DNA from: Aquiflexum lacus
GTDB taxonomy: Bacteria; Bacteroidota; Bacteroidia; Cytophagales; Cyclobacteriaceae
DNA length: 64,000 bases
Reading direction: 5' to 3'
Assembly (NCBI RefSeq): GCF_015476655.1
Contig: NZ_JABFHF010000011.1
Span: 1-64,000 of the forward strand
Part shown: positions 46,658 to 55,753 of the stretch, in pieces
Layout: every line of letters begins with the position of its first letter
How positions within the stretch are numbered: position 1 is the stretch's first letter
Program-made: the position numbers and the translations under genes
Notes under the pieces: generated by a model
The model's input: the letters and a program-made list of their open reading frames with translations, nothing else
Told to the model about the DNA's origin: nothing
Database searches by the model: none

Positions 46658-48301
46658 TTGAAAAGAAGAGATTTTATTCACCTATCAGGACTGGGAATGG
46701 GTGCGATGCTCACCCCCGGTTTTCTGATGATGGGAAACCCGGCTACAGCCGAGCAATTGCTTCATCCCGGCCTTTTTAATGCCGAAAAAAAGGCACTTGC
46801 AGACATTGCTTTAAACACCGCAAAGTCCAATGGAGCAACCTACACTGATGTCAGAATCGGTAGGTATCTCAATCAGTTTTTATTTACCAGAGAGAAAAAC
46901 GTCCAAAATATAGCCAATACAGAAAGTTTTGGTGTGGGCATCAGGGTAATCGCCGAAGGTACCTGGGGATTCTCGGCTACCAATGATGTGACGCCCGATG
47001 GTATTAAAAAATGTGCTGAAACGGCCGTTGCCATTGCCAAAGCCAATTCCATCATGCAGAAAGAACCTGTAATTCTGGCACCTGTCAAAGGTGCCGGAGA
47101 GGTATCATGGGAAACACCCATCACCAAAAACCCATTTGAAATTCCTGTTGCAGATAAGATTGACCTCTTATTGAGTGTCAATGCTGCTGCCATGGACAAT
47201 GGGGCGACTTTCGTCAATTCCAATTTATTTATGGTCAATGAGCAAAAATATTTTGCTTCATCCGATGGTTCTTACATTGACCAGAATATCCATAGAATAT
47301 GGCCCACTTTCAATGTGACAGCTGTCAACAAATCAGAAGGGAAATTCCGAAGCCGTCAGGCCTTGAGTGCGCCGATGGGAATGGGGTACGAATATCTTGA
47401 TGGATTGGCTTCTGAAAAAATCGCAGGACCCGCGGGCTTGATCAGTTACAGAAACTCTTATGATATGGTAGAGGATGCAGTAGCAGCTGCCAAACATGCC
47501 AAAGAGAAATTGACTGCAAAATCCGTGACTCCTGGGAAATATGACCTTGTGTTGGATCCTGATCATTTGGGATTGACCATCCACGAATCTGTTGGTCACC
47601 CACTTGAACTCGACAGGGTATTGGGTTATGAAGCCAACTATGCTGGTACCAGTTTTGCCACTTTGGATAAGTGGAGAAGTGGTGACTTCAAGTATGGCAG
47701 TAACTTGGTAAATATCGTAGCAGATAAGACACAAACCCATTCCTTGGGCGCTACAGCTTATGATGATGAAGGTGTGAAATGCAAAGAATGGGATTTGATT
47801 AAAAATGGGGTTTTGGTCAACTATCAGGCAATCAGAGATCAGGCGAGTATCATTGACGAGCCTGAATCACACGGTTGCTGCTATGCGGACAACTGGAATT
47901 CGGTGCAGTTTCAGAGAATGCCAAATGTGTCATTAAGACCTGGAAAGGAAAAATTGAGTGTCCAGGATATGATCAAAGGTGTCGATAAAGGGATTTATAT
48001 TGTAGGAAGAGGATCTTACTCCATTGATCAGCAAAGGTATAATTTTCAGTTTGGCGGGCAATTGTTTTACGAAATCAAAAATGGTGAAATCGCAGGTATG
48101 TTGGAAGATGTTGCCTACCAATCCAATACGCAGGAATTCTGGAACTCGTGTTCGCAGATTTGTGACAAGGATGATTACAAATTGTTCGGAACTTTTTTTG
48201 ATGGAAAAGGACAGCCTTCGCAGGTTTCCGCAGTATCTCATGGAAGTTCAACCACAAGGTTTGACAATGTGAACGTCATCAATACCGGAAGACAGATCTA
48301 A
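46658..48301 (+). CDS. tldD: TldD-family metalloprotease with Tat-type export signal
   Basis: 547 residues starting with TTG. The N-terminus MKRRDFIHLSGLGMGAMLTP has a twin-arginine motif and hydrophobic stretch, so this copy is probably exported, unlike cytoplasmic E. coli TldD. The zinc motif HESVGH is at 309-314 (LGLTIHESVGHPLELDR), and the third-ligand region is ESHGCCYADNWNSVQFQRMP. TldD/TldE pairs cleave unfolded peptides and mature some peptide toxins and antitoxins. tldE follows after 18 bases. The catalytic subunit is TldD. Confidence 0.92.
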   Translation: MKRRDFIHLSGLGMGAMLTPGFLMMGNPATAEQLLHPGLFNAEKKALADIALNTAKSNGATYTDVRIGRYLNQFLFTREKNVQNIANTESFGVGIRVIAEGTWGFSATNDVTPDGIKKCAETAVAIAKANSIMQKEPVILAPVKGAGEVSWETPITKNPFEIPVADKIDLLLSVNAAAMDNGATFVNSNLFMVNEQKYFASSDGSYIDQNIHRIWPTFNVTAVNKSEGKFRSRQALSAPMGMGYEYLDGLASEKIAGPAGLISYRNSYDMVEDAVAAAKHAKEKLTAKSVTPGKYDLVLDPDHLGLTIHESVGHPLELDRVLGYEANYAGTSFATLDKWRSGDFKYGSNLVNIVADKTQTHSLGATAYDDEGVKCKEWDLIKNGVLVNYQAIRDQASIIDEPESHGCCYADNWNSVQFQRMPNVSLRPGKEKLSVQDMIKGVDKGIYIVGRGSYSIDQQRYNFQFGGQLFYEIKNGEIAGMLEDVAYQSNTQEFWNSCSQICDKDDYKLFGTFFDGKGQPSQVSAVSHGSSTTRFDNVNVINTGRQI

Positions 48302-48319
48302 AACAATAAAGCAATTCAA

Positions 48320-49636
48320 ATGGCTATTTTATCAAAAGAAGAAGCAAAAGCAATTATAGATAAAGTCCTTTCCTATGCCACAGCCGATGAGACTTCGGTA
48401 AGTGTTTCAGGAGGTAGGACTGGCAATATTCGTTATGCCCGTAATACGGTCAATACAAGTGGCGAGTCCAATGAAATCTCTCTAAGTATTACCTCGGTTT
48501 ATGGCAAAAGATCAGGATCAAGTTCTATCAATGAACTGGATGATGTTTCATTAAAAAAAGCAGTGGAAAGATCTCAGGAAATCGCCAAGCTGGCACCTGA
48601 AAATCCCGAGTATATGCCCATGCTGGGTCCACAGAATTTTCCCGAAACAGATAATTTTGCTGAAAGAACCAATGCCATCAATCCGGATTATCGTGCAAAG
48701 GTAGCCATGGACAGCATCGAAGTTTCCAACAAAGGAAATTTAACAGCTGCAGGTTATTTGGAAGATTTCTCAGGTTTTGTTGCCATGGGAAACAGCAAAG
48801 GAATGTTTGGCTACAACAAAAACACTTCTGTGGATTTCTCTGTAACCGTCCGAACCGCTGATGGTACAGGTTCAGGCTATGCCATCAGGGATTTCAACGA
48901 TGCAGGTCTCTTGGATGCTAAAGGAGTCACTGAAATATCTGCTCAAAAAGCCCAGGCATCTAGTACTGCCCAGGCGATTGAACCTGGAAAGTACACCGTA
49001 ATTCTTGAACCTACGGCGGCAAATGACCTGATGAGGTTATTGGCTTTTGGGATGGATGCAAGAAGTGCGGATGAGGGTAGAAGCTTTCTGAGCAAAAAAG
49101 GAGGAGGCACCCGACTCGGAGAGAAATTATTCGACGAGCGTGTCAATATTTATTCAGACCCCATGCATCCGGAATTACCGGGCAGACCTTGGAATAACGA
49201 AGGCTTGCCCAGTGTGAAAACAGTTTGGGTGGAAAATGGAGCAGTAAAAAATATGTTTTACTCCAGATTTTGGGCCGAAAAACAAGGCGTAGAACCTGTG
49301 GGTAGGCCAAACGGAATCATCTTTGAAGGGGGGAATGATTCTCTGGCAGATATGATCAAAAGTACACAAAGAGGAGTTTTGGTAACCCGATTTTGGTATA
49401 TCAGAGGTGTCGATCCACAAACCTTGCTTTACACTGGTCTGACCAGAGATGGCACTTTCTACATTGAAGATGGACAGATCAAATTTCCTGTCAAAAACTT
49501 CAGGTTCAACGAGAGTCCTGTCATCATGCTCAACAATATCGAGTCTTTGGGCAAACCCCAAAGAGCTGGAGGCAATATGATTCCGCCCATGAAAATCAGG
49601 GACTTTACCTTCACCAGTCTTTCCGATGCGGTTTAA
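48320..49636 (+). CDS. tldE: TldE/PmbA-like partner of TldD
   Basis: 438 residues with the modulator-of-gyrase fold: SVSGGRTGNIRYARNTVNTS at the start, ILEPTAANDLMRLLAFGMDA in the middle and VTRFWYIRGVDPQTLLYTGL at the end. It lacks the HExxxH motif, as expected for the non-catalytic subunit that shapes the active chamber of the heterodimer. It has no export signal that I can see, which raises the question how it meets an exported TldD. Confidence 0.9.
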   Translation: MAILSKEEAKAIIDKVLSYATADETSVSVSGGRTGNIRYARNTVNTSGESNEISLSITSVYGKRSGSSSINELDDVSLKKAVERSQEIAKLAPENPEYMPMLGPQNFPETDNFAERTNAINPDYRAKVAMDSIEVSNKGNLTAAGYLEDFSGFVAMGNSKGMFGYNKNTSVDFSVTVRTADGTGSGYAIRDFNDAGLLDAKGVTEISAQKAQASSTAQAIEPGKYTVILEPTAANDLMRLLAFGMDARSADEGRSFLSKKGGGTRLGEKLFDERVNIYSDPMHPELPGRPWNNEGLPSVKTVWVENGAVKNMFYSRFWAEKQGVEPVGRPNGIIFEGGNDSLADMIKSTQRGVLVTRFWYIRGVDPQTLLYTGLTRDGTFYIEDGQIKFPVKNFRFNESPVIMLNNIESLGKPQRAGGNMIPPMKIRDFTFTSLSDAV

Positions 49637-49649
49637 AATCAAGCCAATT

Positions 49650-49694
49650 AAATTACTTTCCCGGAATTAAATATTCAGGGAAAGTAATTTTATG
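49650..49694 (+). terminator. Terminator after tldE
   Basis: AAATTACTTTCCC (49650-49662) pairs perfectly over 13 bp with GGGAAAGTAATTT (49678-49690), then TTAT. It separates tldDE from the next operon. Confidence 0.85.
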
Positions 49695-49760
49695 CTTATT
49701 TCAAATATTACTTCAATAAACTCAACTCAAGAAAATAGAGTTTGAAGAATATAGTACGCT

Positions 49761-49790
49761 TCTTCCGTCTTCCGTCTTCTGTCTTCCGTC
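49761..49790. repeat. Four tandem TCTTCCG heptamers
   Basis: TCTTCCG repeated four times, the third unit changed to TCTTCTG. Similar to 11129-11158. Lies in the leader of the DUF4159 operon. Confidence 0.7.
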
Positions 49791-49845
49791 CCATTCTAAA
49801 ACAAGATAGTAACTGGCAGGATAAAGGATAAATTCATACTCATTC

Positions 49846-50460
49846 ATGCAGTCCTTTTTCTTTACCCGTATCAAATACAATTCCGGCAATTGGGATACTG
49901 ATCAGCGTATGCCCGTCAATCTGCTCAATTCCTTGGTGGAGTATACTACTATTCCGATTGAGGAACAGGAGCGAATTGTGGAAATCGGTAGCAAGGAAAT
50001 ATTCAAATCCCCCTTTTGTTACCTGAGTGGACATAGGTTGGTTTCCTTTTCAGAAAGTGAAAGAAAAAATCTCAAAACCTATATCCAAAATGGAGGTTTT
50101 CTCTTTGCAGATGACTGCAACCATGATATCGATGGCTTATTTGCCAAGTCCTTTGAGGAGGAGATGGCGGTGATTTTTGGTAAAGATGCCCTTCGGAAAA
50201 TCCCAAATGACCATGAAATTTATTCTTGTTTCTTTGAATTCGAAGATGGGCCACCCACGACCTCATTTGAACTGAATGGTTGGGGGGATGATTTGGTACA
50301 TGATTACCTTAAAGCCATTATGATCAATGGCCGCATAGGAGTACTTTACAGCAACAAGGATTACGGTTGTGAATGGGATTACGATTTTAGAAACAAGCGT
50401 TTTCTAAGAGAAGACAATACCAAGTTTGGAGTGAATATTATTGTTTATGCATTAACCTGA
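49846..50460 (+). CDS. DUF4159-domain protein
   Basis: 204 residues without signal peptide. The DUF4159 pattern is present: FFFTRIKYNSGNWDTDQRMP, then NGGFLFADDCNHDIDGLFAK and the end FGVNIIVYALT. The fold is related to class I glutamine-amidotransferase-like domains, but catalytic residues are not evident. It leads a run of six genes with overlaps or gaps of a few bases, and family members commonly stand next to MoxR and DUF58 genes. Function unknown. Confidence 0.85.
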   Translation: MQSFFFTRIKYNSGNWDTDQRMPVNLLNSLVEYTTIPIEEQERIVEIGSKEIFKSPFCYLSGHRLVSFSESERKNLKTYIQNGGFLFADDCNHDIDGLFAKSFEEEMAVIFGKDALRKIPNDHEIYSCFFEFEDGPPTTSFELNGWGDDLVHDYLKAIMINGRIGVLYSNKDYGCEWDYDFRNKRFLREDNTKFGVNIIVYALT

Positions 50461-50467
50461 ATGAATC

Positions 50468-51457
50468 TTGGAAAATACAGTAATAGAAGAATATAGTACC
50501 CTTCTGGATAAATTGCCGCTTTTGAAAAAAGAGATCCAAAAGGTGATCGTGGGACAGGAGGAAGCGGTGGAGGAAGTTTTGATCACCCTTTTGGCGGGAG
50601 GACATTGTCTGTTGGAAGGTGTTCCCGGACTGGCCAAGACCCTGATGGTACAAACTTTGGCCAAAGCAATGGATTTACAGTTCAAACGGATTCAGTTTAC
50701 CCCTGATTTGATGCCGGGGGATATCTTGGGGACCGAAATACTGGAAGAAGACCACAGTACAGGCAAGCGATTTTTTCAGTTTAATCGAGGTCCGATTTTC
50801 TCCAATTTGGTTTTGGCAGATGAAATCAACCGGACGCCTCCCAAAACCCAAGCGGCACTTTTGGAAGCCATGCAGGAAAAAAAGGTGACTTATGCCGGAA
50901 ATATCCATATCCTCCCTGACCCGTTTCTGATCATCGCCACACAAAACCCCATTGAGCAGTCAGGTACTTATCCATTGCCTGAGGCGCAAATGGACAGGTT
51001 TCTCTTATATATCAAATTGGGTTACCCCAATGAAAGGGAAGAATTGGAAGTCTTGGAAAGAACAACAGGTTCAGCCCATGAGGAATTGCAGGCTGTATTC
51101 TCAGGTTTAGAAATCAAAAAGCTTCAGGAACTGACGCGACAAGTTCATTTGGATGCAGATCTGATGCAGAAAATCAATCTTTTGGTACGTGAAACGCGAC
51201 CTGATACCAGTAAAGTCCAATTGGTGAAGAATTATGTGGAGTGGGGGGCAGGGCCAAGGGCCGGTCAGGCCTTGATACTTTGTGCCAAAGCCAGGGCTTT
51301 GATCAAAGGAAGGTTTTCTATAACCCCCGAGGATATCAAAGTTTTGGCTTTCCCGGTTTTGAGACATCGATTGGCACTGCATTTTAGAGCCGAAGCCGAA
51401 AAAGTCAATGGGGATCAGATCATTCAGGAAATTATTAATGCTGTAGCCATTGGATAA
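50468..51457 (+). CDS. MoxR-family AAA+ ATPase
   Basis: 329 residues starting with TTG at 50468, seven bases after the DUF4159 stop; the nearer ATG is out of frame. Walker A is GVPGLAKTLMVQTLA, Walker B LVLADEINRTPPKTQAALLE, sensor 1 IIATQNPIEQSGTYPLPEAQ and the arginine-finger region MDRFLLYI. MoxR proteins are chaperone-like ATPases that act with von Willebrand A or DUF58 proteins to fold, load metal into or activate target complexes. The stop overlaps the DUF58 start by eight bases. Confidence 0.94.
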   Translation: MENTVIEEYSTLLDKLPLLKKEIQKVIVGQEEAVEEVLITLLAGGHCLLEGVPGLAKTLMVQTLAKAMDLQFKRIQFTPDLMPGDILGTEILEEDHSTGKRFFQFNRGPIFSNLVLADEINRTPPKTQAALLEAMQEKKVTYAGNIHILPDPFLIIATQNPIEQSGTYPLPEAQMDRFLLYIKLGYPNEREELEVLERTTGSAHEELQAVFSGLEIKKLQELTRQVHLDADLMQKINLLVRETRPDTSKVQLVKNYVEWGAGPRAGQALILCAKARALIKGRFSITPEDIKVLAFPVLRHRLALHFRAEAEKVNGDQIIQEIINAVAIG

Positions 51458-52325
51458 ATCTGCCGAACATCTTGAAATTATCAAACTCAACAACCTGCAA
51501 TTGGCTGCGAAGGTGATTTCTGACAAACTCAGGCAAGGTTCCCATGTGGGTAAAAGAATAGGATATGGGGCAGAGTTTGAGCAATACCGGCATTATGAAC
51601 CCGGGGATGATCTCAAACGCATTGATTGGAAATTATTTGCCCGCTCGGAAAAATATCAGATCAAAGAATCACCGATTGAAAGCAACTTTCATTTGAAGTT
51701 GATATTGGACTTATCAGGTTCTATGAATTATGAGGAAGAAGGCATCAATAGGTTAACTTATGCCAAAATCTTAATGGCTTCATTGGCTTATATTGCTTTT
51801 CTCCAAGGAGACAACATTTCACTTTATTTTTTACAGCATGGTGACATCGTTCAGGTAGTTGCACCAGGCGCCAAAAGCTTTCAATCCGTACTTTATCATT
51901 TGGAGAAAGCTGAGGCCAAAGGAAAATGGCAAAATGACTTCAAGGACTTCCCTACACTCAAAAGCAGGGAAAAAGAGATGATCATGATGGTGTCTGACTT
52001 TTTGCAGGAAGAAAGGGAATGGGAAGCATTGGTCAAATCCATGATCCACCCCAATAAGGAAATTTTGCTTTATCAAATTTTAGGGCAACAGGAAATGCAG
52101 ATGGAGATGAGTGGAAATATCCGTTTTGAAGATTTGGAAAGCGGGCATACCTTCCATGCTGAGGCCATGGATTTGATGAAGGATTACAATCAGTCGATAC
52201 AATCTTATTTGAATCAACTTGACACAACATTTCAACTTCAGGGAGTCACCATGTTGCGTGCTTCTTTGGCTGAACCTATCGCTGAATTGATTTTCCGATC
52301 TCTTTCAAACAAACAATTTGCTTAA
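51450..52325 (+). CDS. DUF58 protein with vWA-like MIDAS motif
   Basis: 291 residues from the TTG at 51450, inside the end of the moxR-like gene. The DUF58 mark EPGDDLKRIDWKLFARSEKY is at about 50-70, and LILDLSGSMNYEEEG carries the DxSxS metal-ion adhesion motif. No membrane helix. It is the usual partner of MoxR; binding a divalent ion it could recruit clients. It ends right at the start of the batA-like gene. Confidence 0.92.
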   Translation: MDKSAEHLEIIKLNNLQLAAKVISDKLRQGSHVGKRIGYGAEFEQYRHYEPGDDLKRIDWKLFARSEKYQIKESPIESNFHLKLILDLSGSMNYEEEGINRLTYAKILMASLAYIAFLQGDNISLYFLQHGDIVQVVAPGAKSFQSVLYHLEKAEAKGKWQNDFKDFPTLKSREKEMIMMVSDFLQEEREWEALVKSMIHPNKEILLYQILGQQEMQMEMSGNIRFEDLESGHTFHAEAMDLMKDYNQSIQSYLNQLDTTFQLQGVTMLRASLAEPIAELIFRSLSNKQFA

Positions 52326-53492
52326 ATGGAATTTCTAAATCCAGCCATACTGTGGGGTCTGATTGCATTGGGTATTCCGGTTTTGATCCATTTGTGGAAT
52401 GGCAGACAAGGAATTAAAATAGCTTGGGCAGCATCCAGATTTCTGAAAGAAAATGAAAACAAACCGGTCAGGCATATCAAATTTGAACAGTGGTTATTGT
52501 TGATGCTGAGGTTAATCCTGCTGACTTTGTTGTTGCTGATATTGGCCAAATTGTTTTGGGACAAGCTCGATAAGGATGATGAGAAAAGGGTCCTCCATTT
52601 GGTCGAACCGTCAGGAGAAATTTTGTCCGAATTCAGATTTGAGTTGCAGCAAGCGCTCAATAATGGGGAGGAGGTTTTTTTATTGGATCAGGATCAAAAT
52701 AGGCTTGGGGACCTTGATCAATTTACAATGGAATCTAAAAATGAGCCTGTTCGATTTGGGAATCTCCTCACTCAAAAAGAGGAAATGCCGGAAGAAATCC
52801 ATCTTTACCTCAGTGGAAACGAAAGTTCATTTGCATCGTTTTTTTATCCGGTTTCAGTTATGCCGACACTTCATGTAGCTCAATTTTCCTCGTCAAAAAA
52901 TATCAATAATTTGATTCAATTGAATGGTAATAAAATACTGTTTATCAATGAACTAAATCAAATTGAAATAAGTGATAAACCCATATTGAATTCAGGACAA
53001 GTATATGACTCATCCTTTAATTATTACATAGATTTGAAAAGTGAGAAACATGCTGAGATAATAGAAGCTTCTTTGAAATCTATTCAAGAAGTCTACAATT
53101 TGGAATTCAATCTTTCGGAAGAAGAGGATGCACAATTACATTTCACTGATAGGTCTATGATTGACCCCAAGCCTGATAGGATTTATTGGAAAATCGGAGA
53201 TTTTGAACAGGCACAGTTTGATAATTTTTATCATCTCAGGGCATTTGAAAGGGGGGCTTTATCGATGGAAGCTTATGAAGAAATTCCTGAACAGATTATG
53301 ACTGACCTGTTGGATTTTCTGGAAATGAGGGGAGAGGATATTCGCTTGAATGAAACTCAAATTCAAAGCAGATTCCATTTTCTTGACCTTGACCAAAAAA
53401 CTAATCAAGCCAATACCTTTGAAATCTTATGGTTGTTGTTTTTGTTGGTATTGATAGTGGAAAGAGTTTTGTCCAATAAGTCCCGTTTATGA
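52326..53492 (+). CDS. BatA-like membrane protein (double-transmembrane N-terminal domain)
   Basis: 388 residues. The N-terminus MEFLNPAILWGLIALGIPVL plus HLWNGRQGIKIAWAASRFL and FEQWLLLMLRLILLTLLLLI is the BatA/Bat-operon double-transmembrane domain. A variable periplasmic or cytosolic middle follows, and a last helix (TFEILWLLFLLVLIVERVLS) closes the chain. The vWA domain that BatA and BatB carry is not seen, so this is a membrane scaffold version. It starts on the base after the DUF58 stop and overlaps the next gene by four bases. Confidence 0.85.
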   Translation: MEFLNPAILWGLIALGIPVLIHLWNGRQGIKIAWAASRFLKENENKPVRHIKFEQWLLLMLRLILLTLLLLILAKLFWDKLDKDDEKRVLHLVEPSGEILSEFRFELQQALNNGEEVFLLDQDQNRLGDLDQFTMESKNEPVRFGNLLTQKEEMPEEIHLYLSGNESSFASFFYPVSVMPTLHVAQFSSSKNINNLIQLNGNKILFINELNQIEISDKPILNSGQVYDSSFNYYIDLKSEKHAEIIEASLKSIQEVYNLEFNLSEEEDAQLHFTDRSMIDPKPDRIYWKIGDFEQAQFDNFYHLRAFERGALSMEAYEEIPEQIMTDLLDFLEMRGEDIRLNETQIQSRFHFLDLDQKTNQANTFEILWLLFLLVLIVERVLSNKSRL

Positions 53493-55753
53493 GAAACCTC
53501 GAAAACCTGATAAAAAAGACGCAGTTGCAGTTCCAACTCAATGCCTTGCTCAAAGGCCTGAGTATTGGTATTGGAATGGTGTTTTTATATCTGACCATTT
53601 TCCAGGGTATTGGACTTGCAGTGGTGGTTGGAATCTTGTCGACAATGCTTTTTGCTGTCTATTTTGGAATGTTAAAACAGGACAGGGAAAAAGCCATAAA
53701 CACACTCCATCTGCACTATCCTGAGTTGGAATACAGCTTGGATATTTTGGACAAGGAAAACAAAAACGTCGCTGATCTCCTACAACTCAAAAGGCTTGAA
53801 TCCCAATTCAGAAGCAAAAAAGTACCATTAGTATTCGGCCAAAGCGTTTTGCCAGCTTTCCTTTTTATGTTGGTTTCTACAGGGATTTTTGGGATGAGTT
53901 TAATGGATTTGAATTTAAAGTCGGAAAAAGTAAGTCCTTCAAATTCAGTTCCTACCACCTTTCAAACTATAGCAGAAATTGAGGAAGTCTTATTGCAATC
54001 GGTAAAAGTTGAAATCCAACCCCCATCCTATACTGGACAAAAAACAATCTCCCAACAAGAATTGGATATCAAAGCATTGGAGGGTTCAAGGATGACCTGG
54101 ACGATTGATTTTAATTCCGGGAATATTGATAAAGTGGTATTGCAGAATGGTTTTGGATTAGAGGTACCAATGGAAAAAAATGCCAAAGGATTTCAGATCA
54201 TTGATCGGTTGGAAAACTCGGGTATTTATGCCATCAAGGCTTCAAATGATGGGGAAGTGGTATTTCAAAGTGATTTTCACAAATTGGAATTGAGCAGAGA
54301 TAAAGCCCCTTTGATTCTTCCTGAGGAGAAGGACCTATACAAATATTACTTTCATAAAGACCCAAGACAATTGAATGTAAAGGCAAAAGTATCAGATGAT
54401 TTTTTGGTAAGGAAGGTTTACCTGATTGCTACTTTGGCTCGAGGTTCCGGGGAGAATGTCAAATTCAGGGAGAGTAAATTCAGTTTGGATAAGAATAACT
54501 TTCAGTCCGCAGAGCTTACCCACGCCATGGATTTGACGGCTTTGGATTTTCAACCTGGAGATGAGTTGTATTATTATTGGTTGGCCATTGACAACAAGCT
54601 CCCGGAAACCAATATTTCGAAGTCAGATACCTATTTTATCCAATTTGTAGACTCTACAGGCATGAGCGATTCCCAATTGGAGAGTATGGCGATTCATGTG
54701 CTACCGGAATACTTTCGAAGTCAAAGGCAGATTATCATTGATACCGAGAAGTTACTGGCTAGTAAAAAAGATATAGCCGAACGAAAATTCAATGAAGATT
54801 CAAATGAACTGGGCTTTGAACAGAAATTGCTGAGAATGCGCTATGGACAATATTTGGGAGAGGAATTCGAAAGCAATGCACCGGGAGGGACACTGAATAC
54901 GGCTGAAGGAAGGAATATCCTCGAAAGCTTTATACATAATCATGATCAGGAAGGAGAAAATGAAGGGGGGCCTGCTTTGAGTAAATTCAGGTATGCCGCA
55001 CTTCAAAAGTATCAGGAAGAGCATGAAAAAAATCAGGAAATCCTTAAGCAACAGGTAGGGGAACTTGCAGGTGCCGGAGAACATGACCATGCCGACCATG
55101 AGCATGACGAAGATGATGAGCTTTCCAATTTGTTGGAAGATTACCTGCACAATCATGATTCCGAGGAAATGAACACCCTTTACGAACAATCCACCCGAAG
55201 CATGTTGAAAATGGCATTGGAGATGATGTGGCAGTCAGAGTTGCATCTGCGGTTATTTGAACCTGAACAAGCACTTCCATATCAGCACAAGGCCTTGGAA
55301 TACCTGAAGTCAGTCCAACAGAAATCACGGGTTTATGTCAAAAAATCAGGCTTTGACCCACCTCCGATCAAAGAAGCAGAAAAAAGGTTGACAGGGGAAA
55401 GCAAAGACCTCAAGACTCTTTACGCAAGAGAACTGACTGTTAGTCAAGCGGAAATCCCGATGCTGGCTTCCAGAATTCTGGGGATGTTGAATCAGGTTCA
55501 AATCACTGTTGACGGTCAAAAAGTGATCCAACATTTTAGGCAATTATGGACAGAAAGAATAAGTTCTTCCGGTATGGAGGATTGGAATACATTGCTGCTA
55601 CTTCAAAAACTTGCCGCCTCCGAAATGGAGGAAGATGAAAAAGTATTGCTTACCAATAAACTCCAAAGTCTTTTAGATCGGGAAAGAAGAAATAACCCAA
55701 ATGCCCTTTCCAATCAAAAACTAGCCAAAGCTTTCTGGGAAAATCTGAGATGA
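53489..55753 (+). CDS. DUF4175-like large membrane protein with histidine/acid-rich segment
   Basis: 754 residues. Two hydrophobic helices lie at about 25-65 (GIGMVFLYLTIFQGIGLAVV) and one near 130-150, then an extracytoplasmic region with VEIQPPSYTGQKTISQQELD, typical of DUF4175. Helical charged segments (residues 400-754) fill the rest. Near residue 530 is a histidine-acid cluster (HDHADHEHDEDDE) with LHNHD after it, a likely divalent-metal-binding site. Overlaps both neighbours by four bases. Probably a structural partner of the MoxR/DUF58 system; function unknown. Confidence 0.8.
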   Translation: MRNLENLIKKTQLQFQLNALLKGLSIGIGMVFLYLTIFQGIGLAVVVGILSTMLFAVYFGMLKQDREKAINTLHLHYPELEYSLDILDKENKNVADLLQLKRLESQFRSKKVPLVFGQSVLPAFLFMLVSTGIFGMSLMDLNLKSEKVSPSNSVPTTFQTIAEIEEVLLQSVKVEIQPPSYTGQKTISQQELDIKALEGSRMTWTIDFNSGNIDKVVLQNGFGLEVPMEKNAKGFQIIDRLENSGIYAIKASNDGEVVFQSDFHKLELSRDKAPLILPEEKDLYKYYFHKDPRQLNVKAKVSDDFLVRKVYLIATLARGSGENVKFRESKFSLDKNNFQSAELTHAMDLTALDFQPGDELYYYWLAIDNKLPETNISKSDTYFIQFVDSTGMSDSQLESMAIHVLPEYFRSQRQIIIDTEKLLASKKDIAERKFNEDSNELGFEQKLLRMRYGQYLGEEFESNAPGGTLNTAEGRNILESFIHNHDQEGENEGGPALSKFRYAALQKYQEEHEKNQEILKQQVGELAGAGEHDHADHEHDEDDELSNLLEDYLHNHDSEEMNTLYEQSTRSMLKMALEMMWQSELHLRLFEPEQALPYQHKALEYLKSVQQKSRVYVKKSGFDPPPIKEAEKRLTGESKDLKTLYARELTVSQAEIPMLASRILGMLNQVQITVDGQKVIQHFRQLWTERISSSGMEDWNTLLLLQKLAASEMEEDEKVLLTNKLQSLLDRERRNNPNALSNQKLAKAFWENLR

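Noticed and set aside
54800-55189. 129-residue minus-strand frame with hydrophobic stretches
   Set aside because: Antisense to the DUF4175-like gene; the hydrophobic look comes from complementing charged codons.
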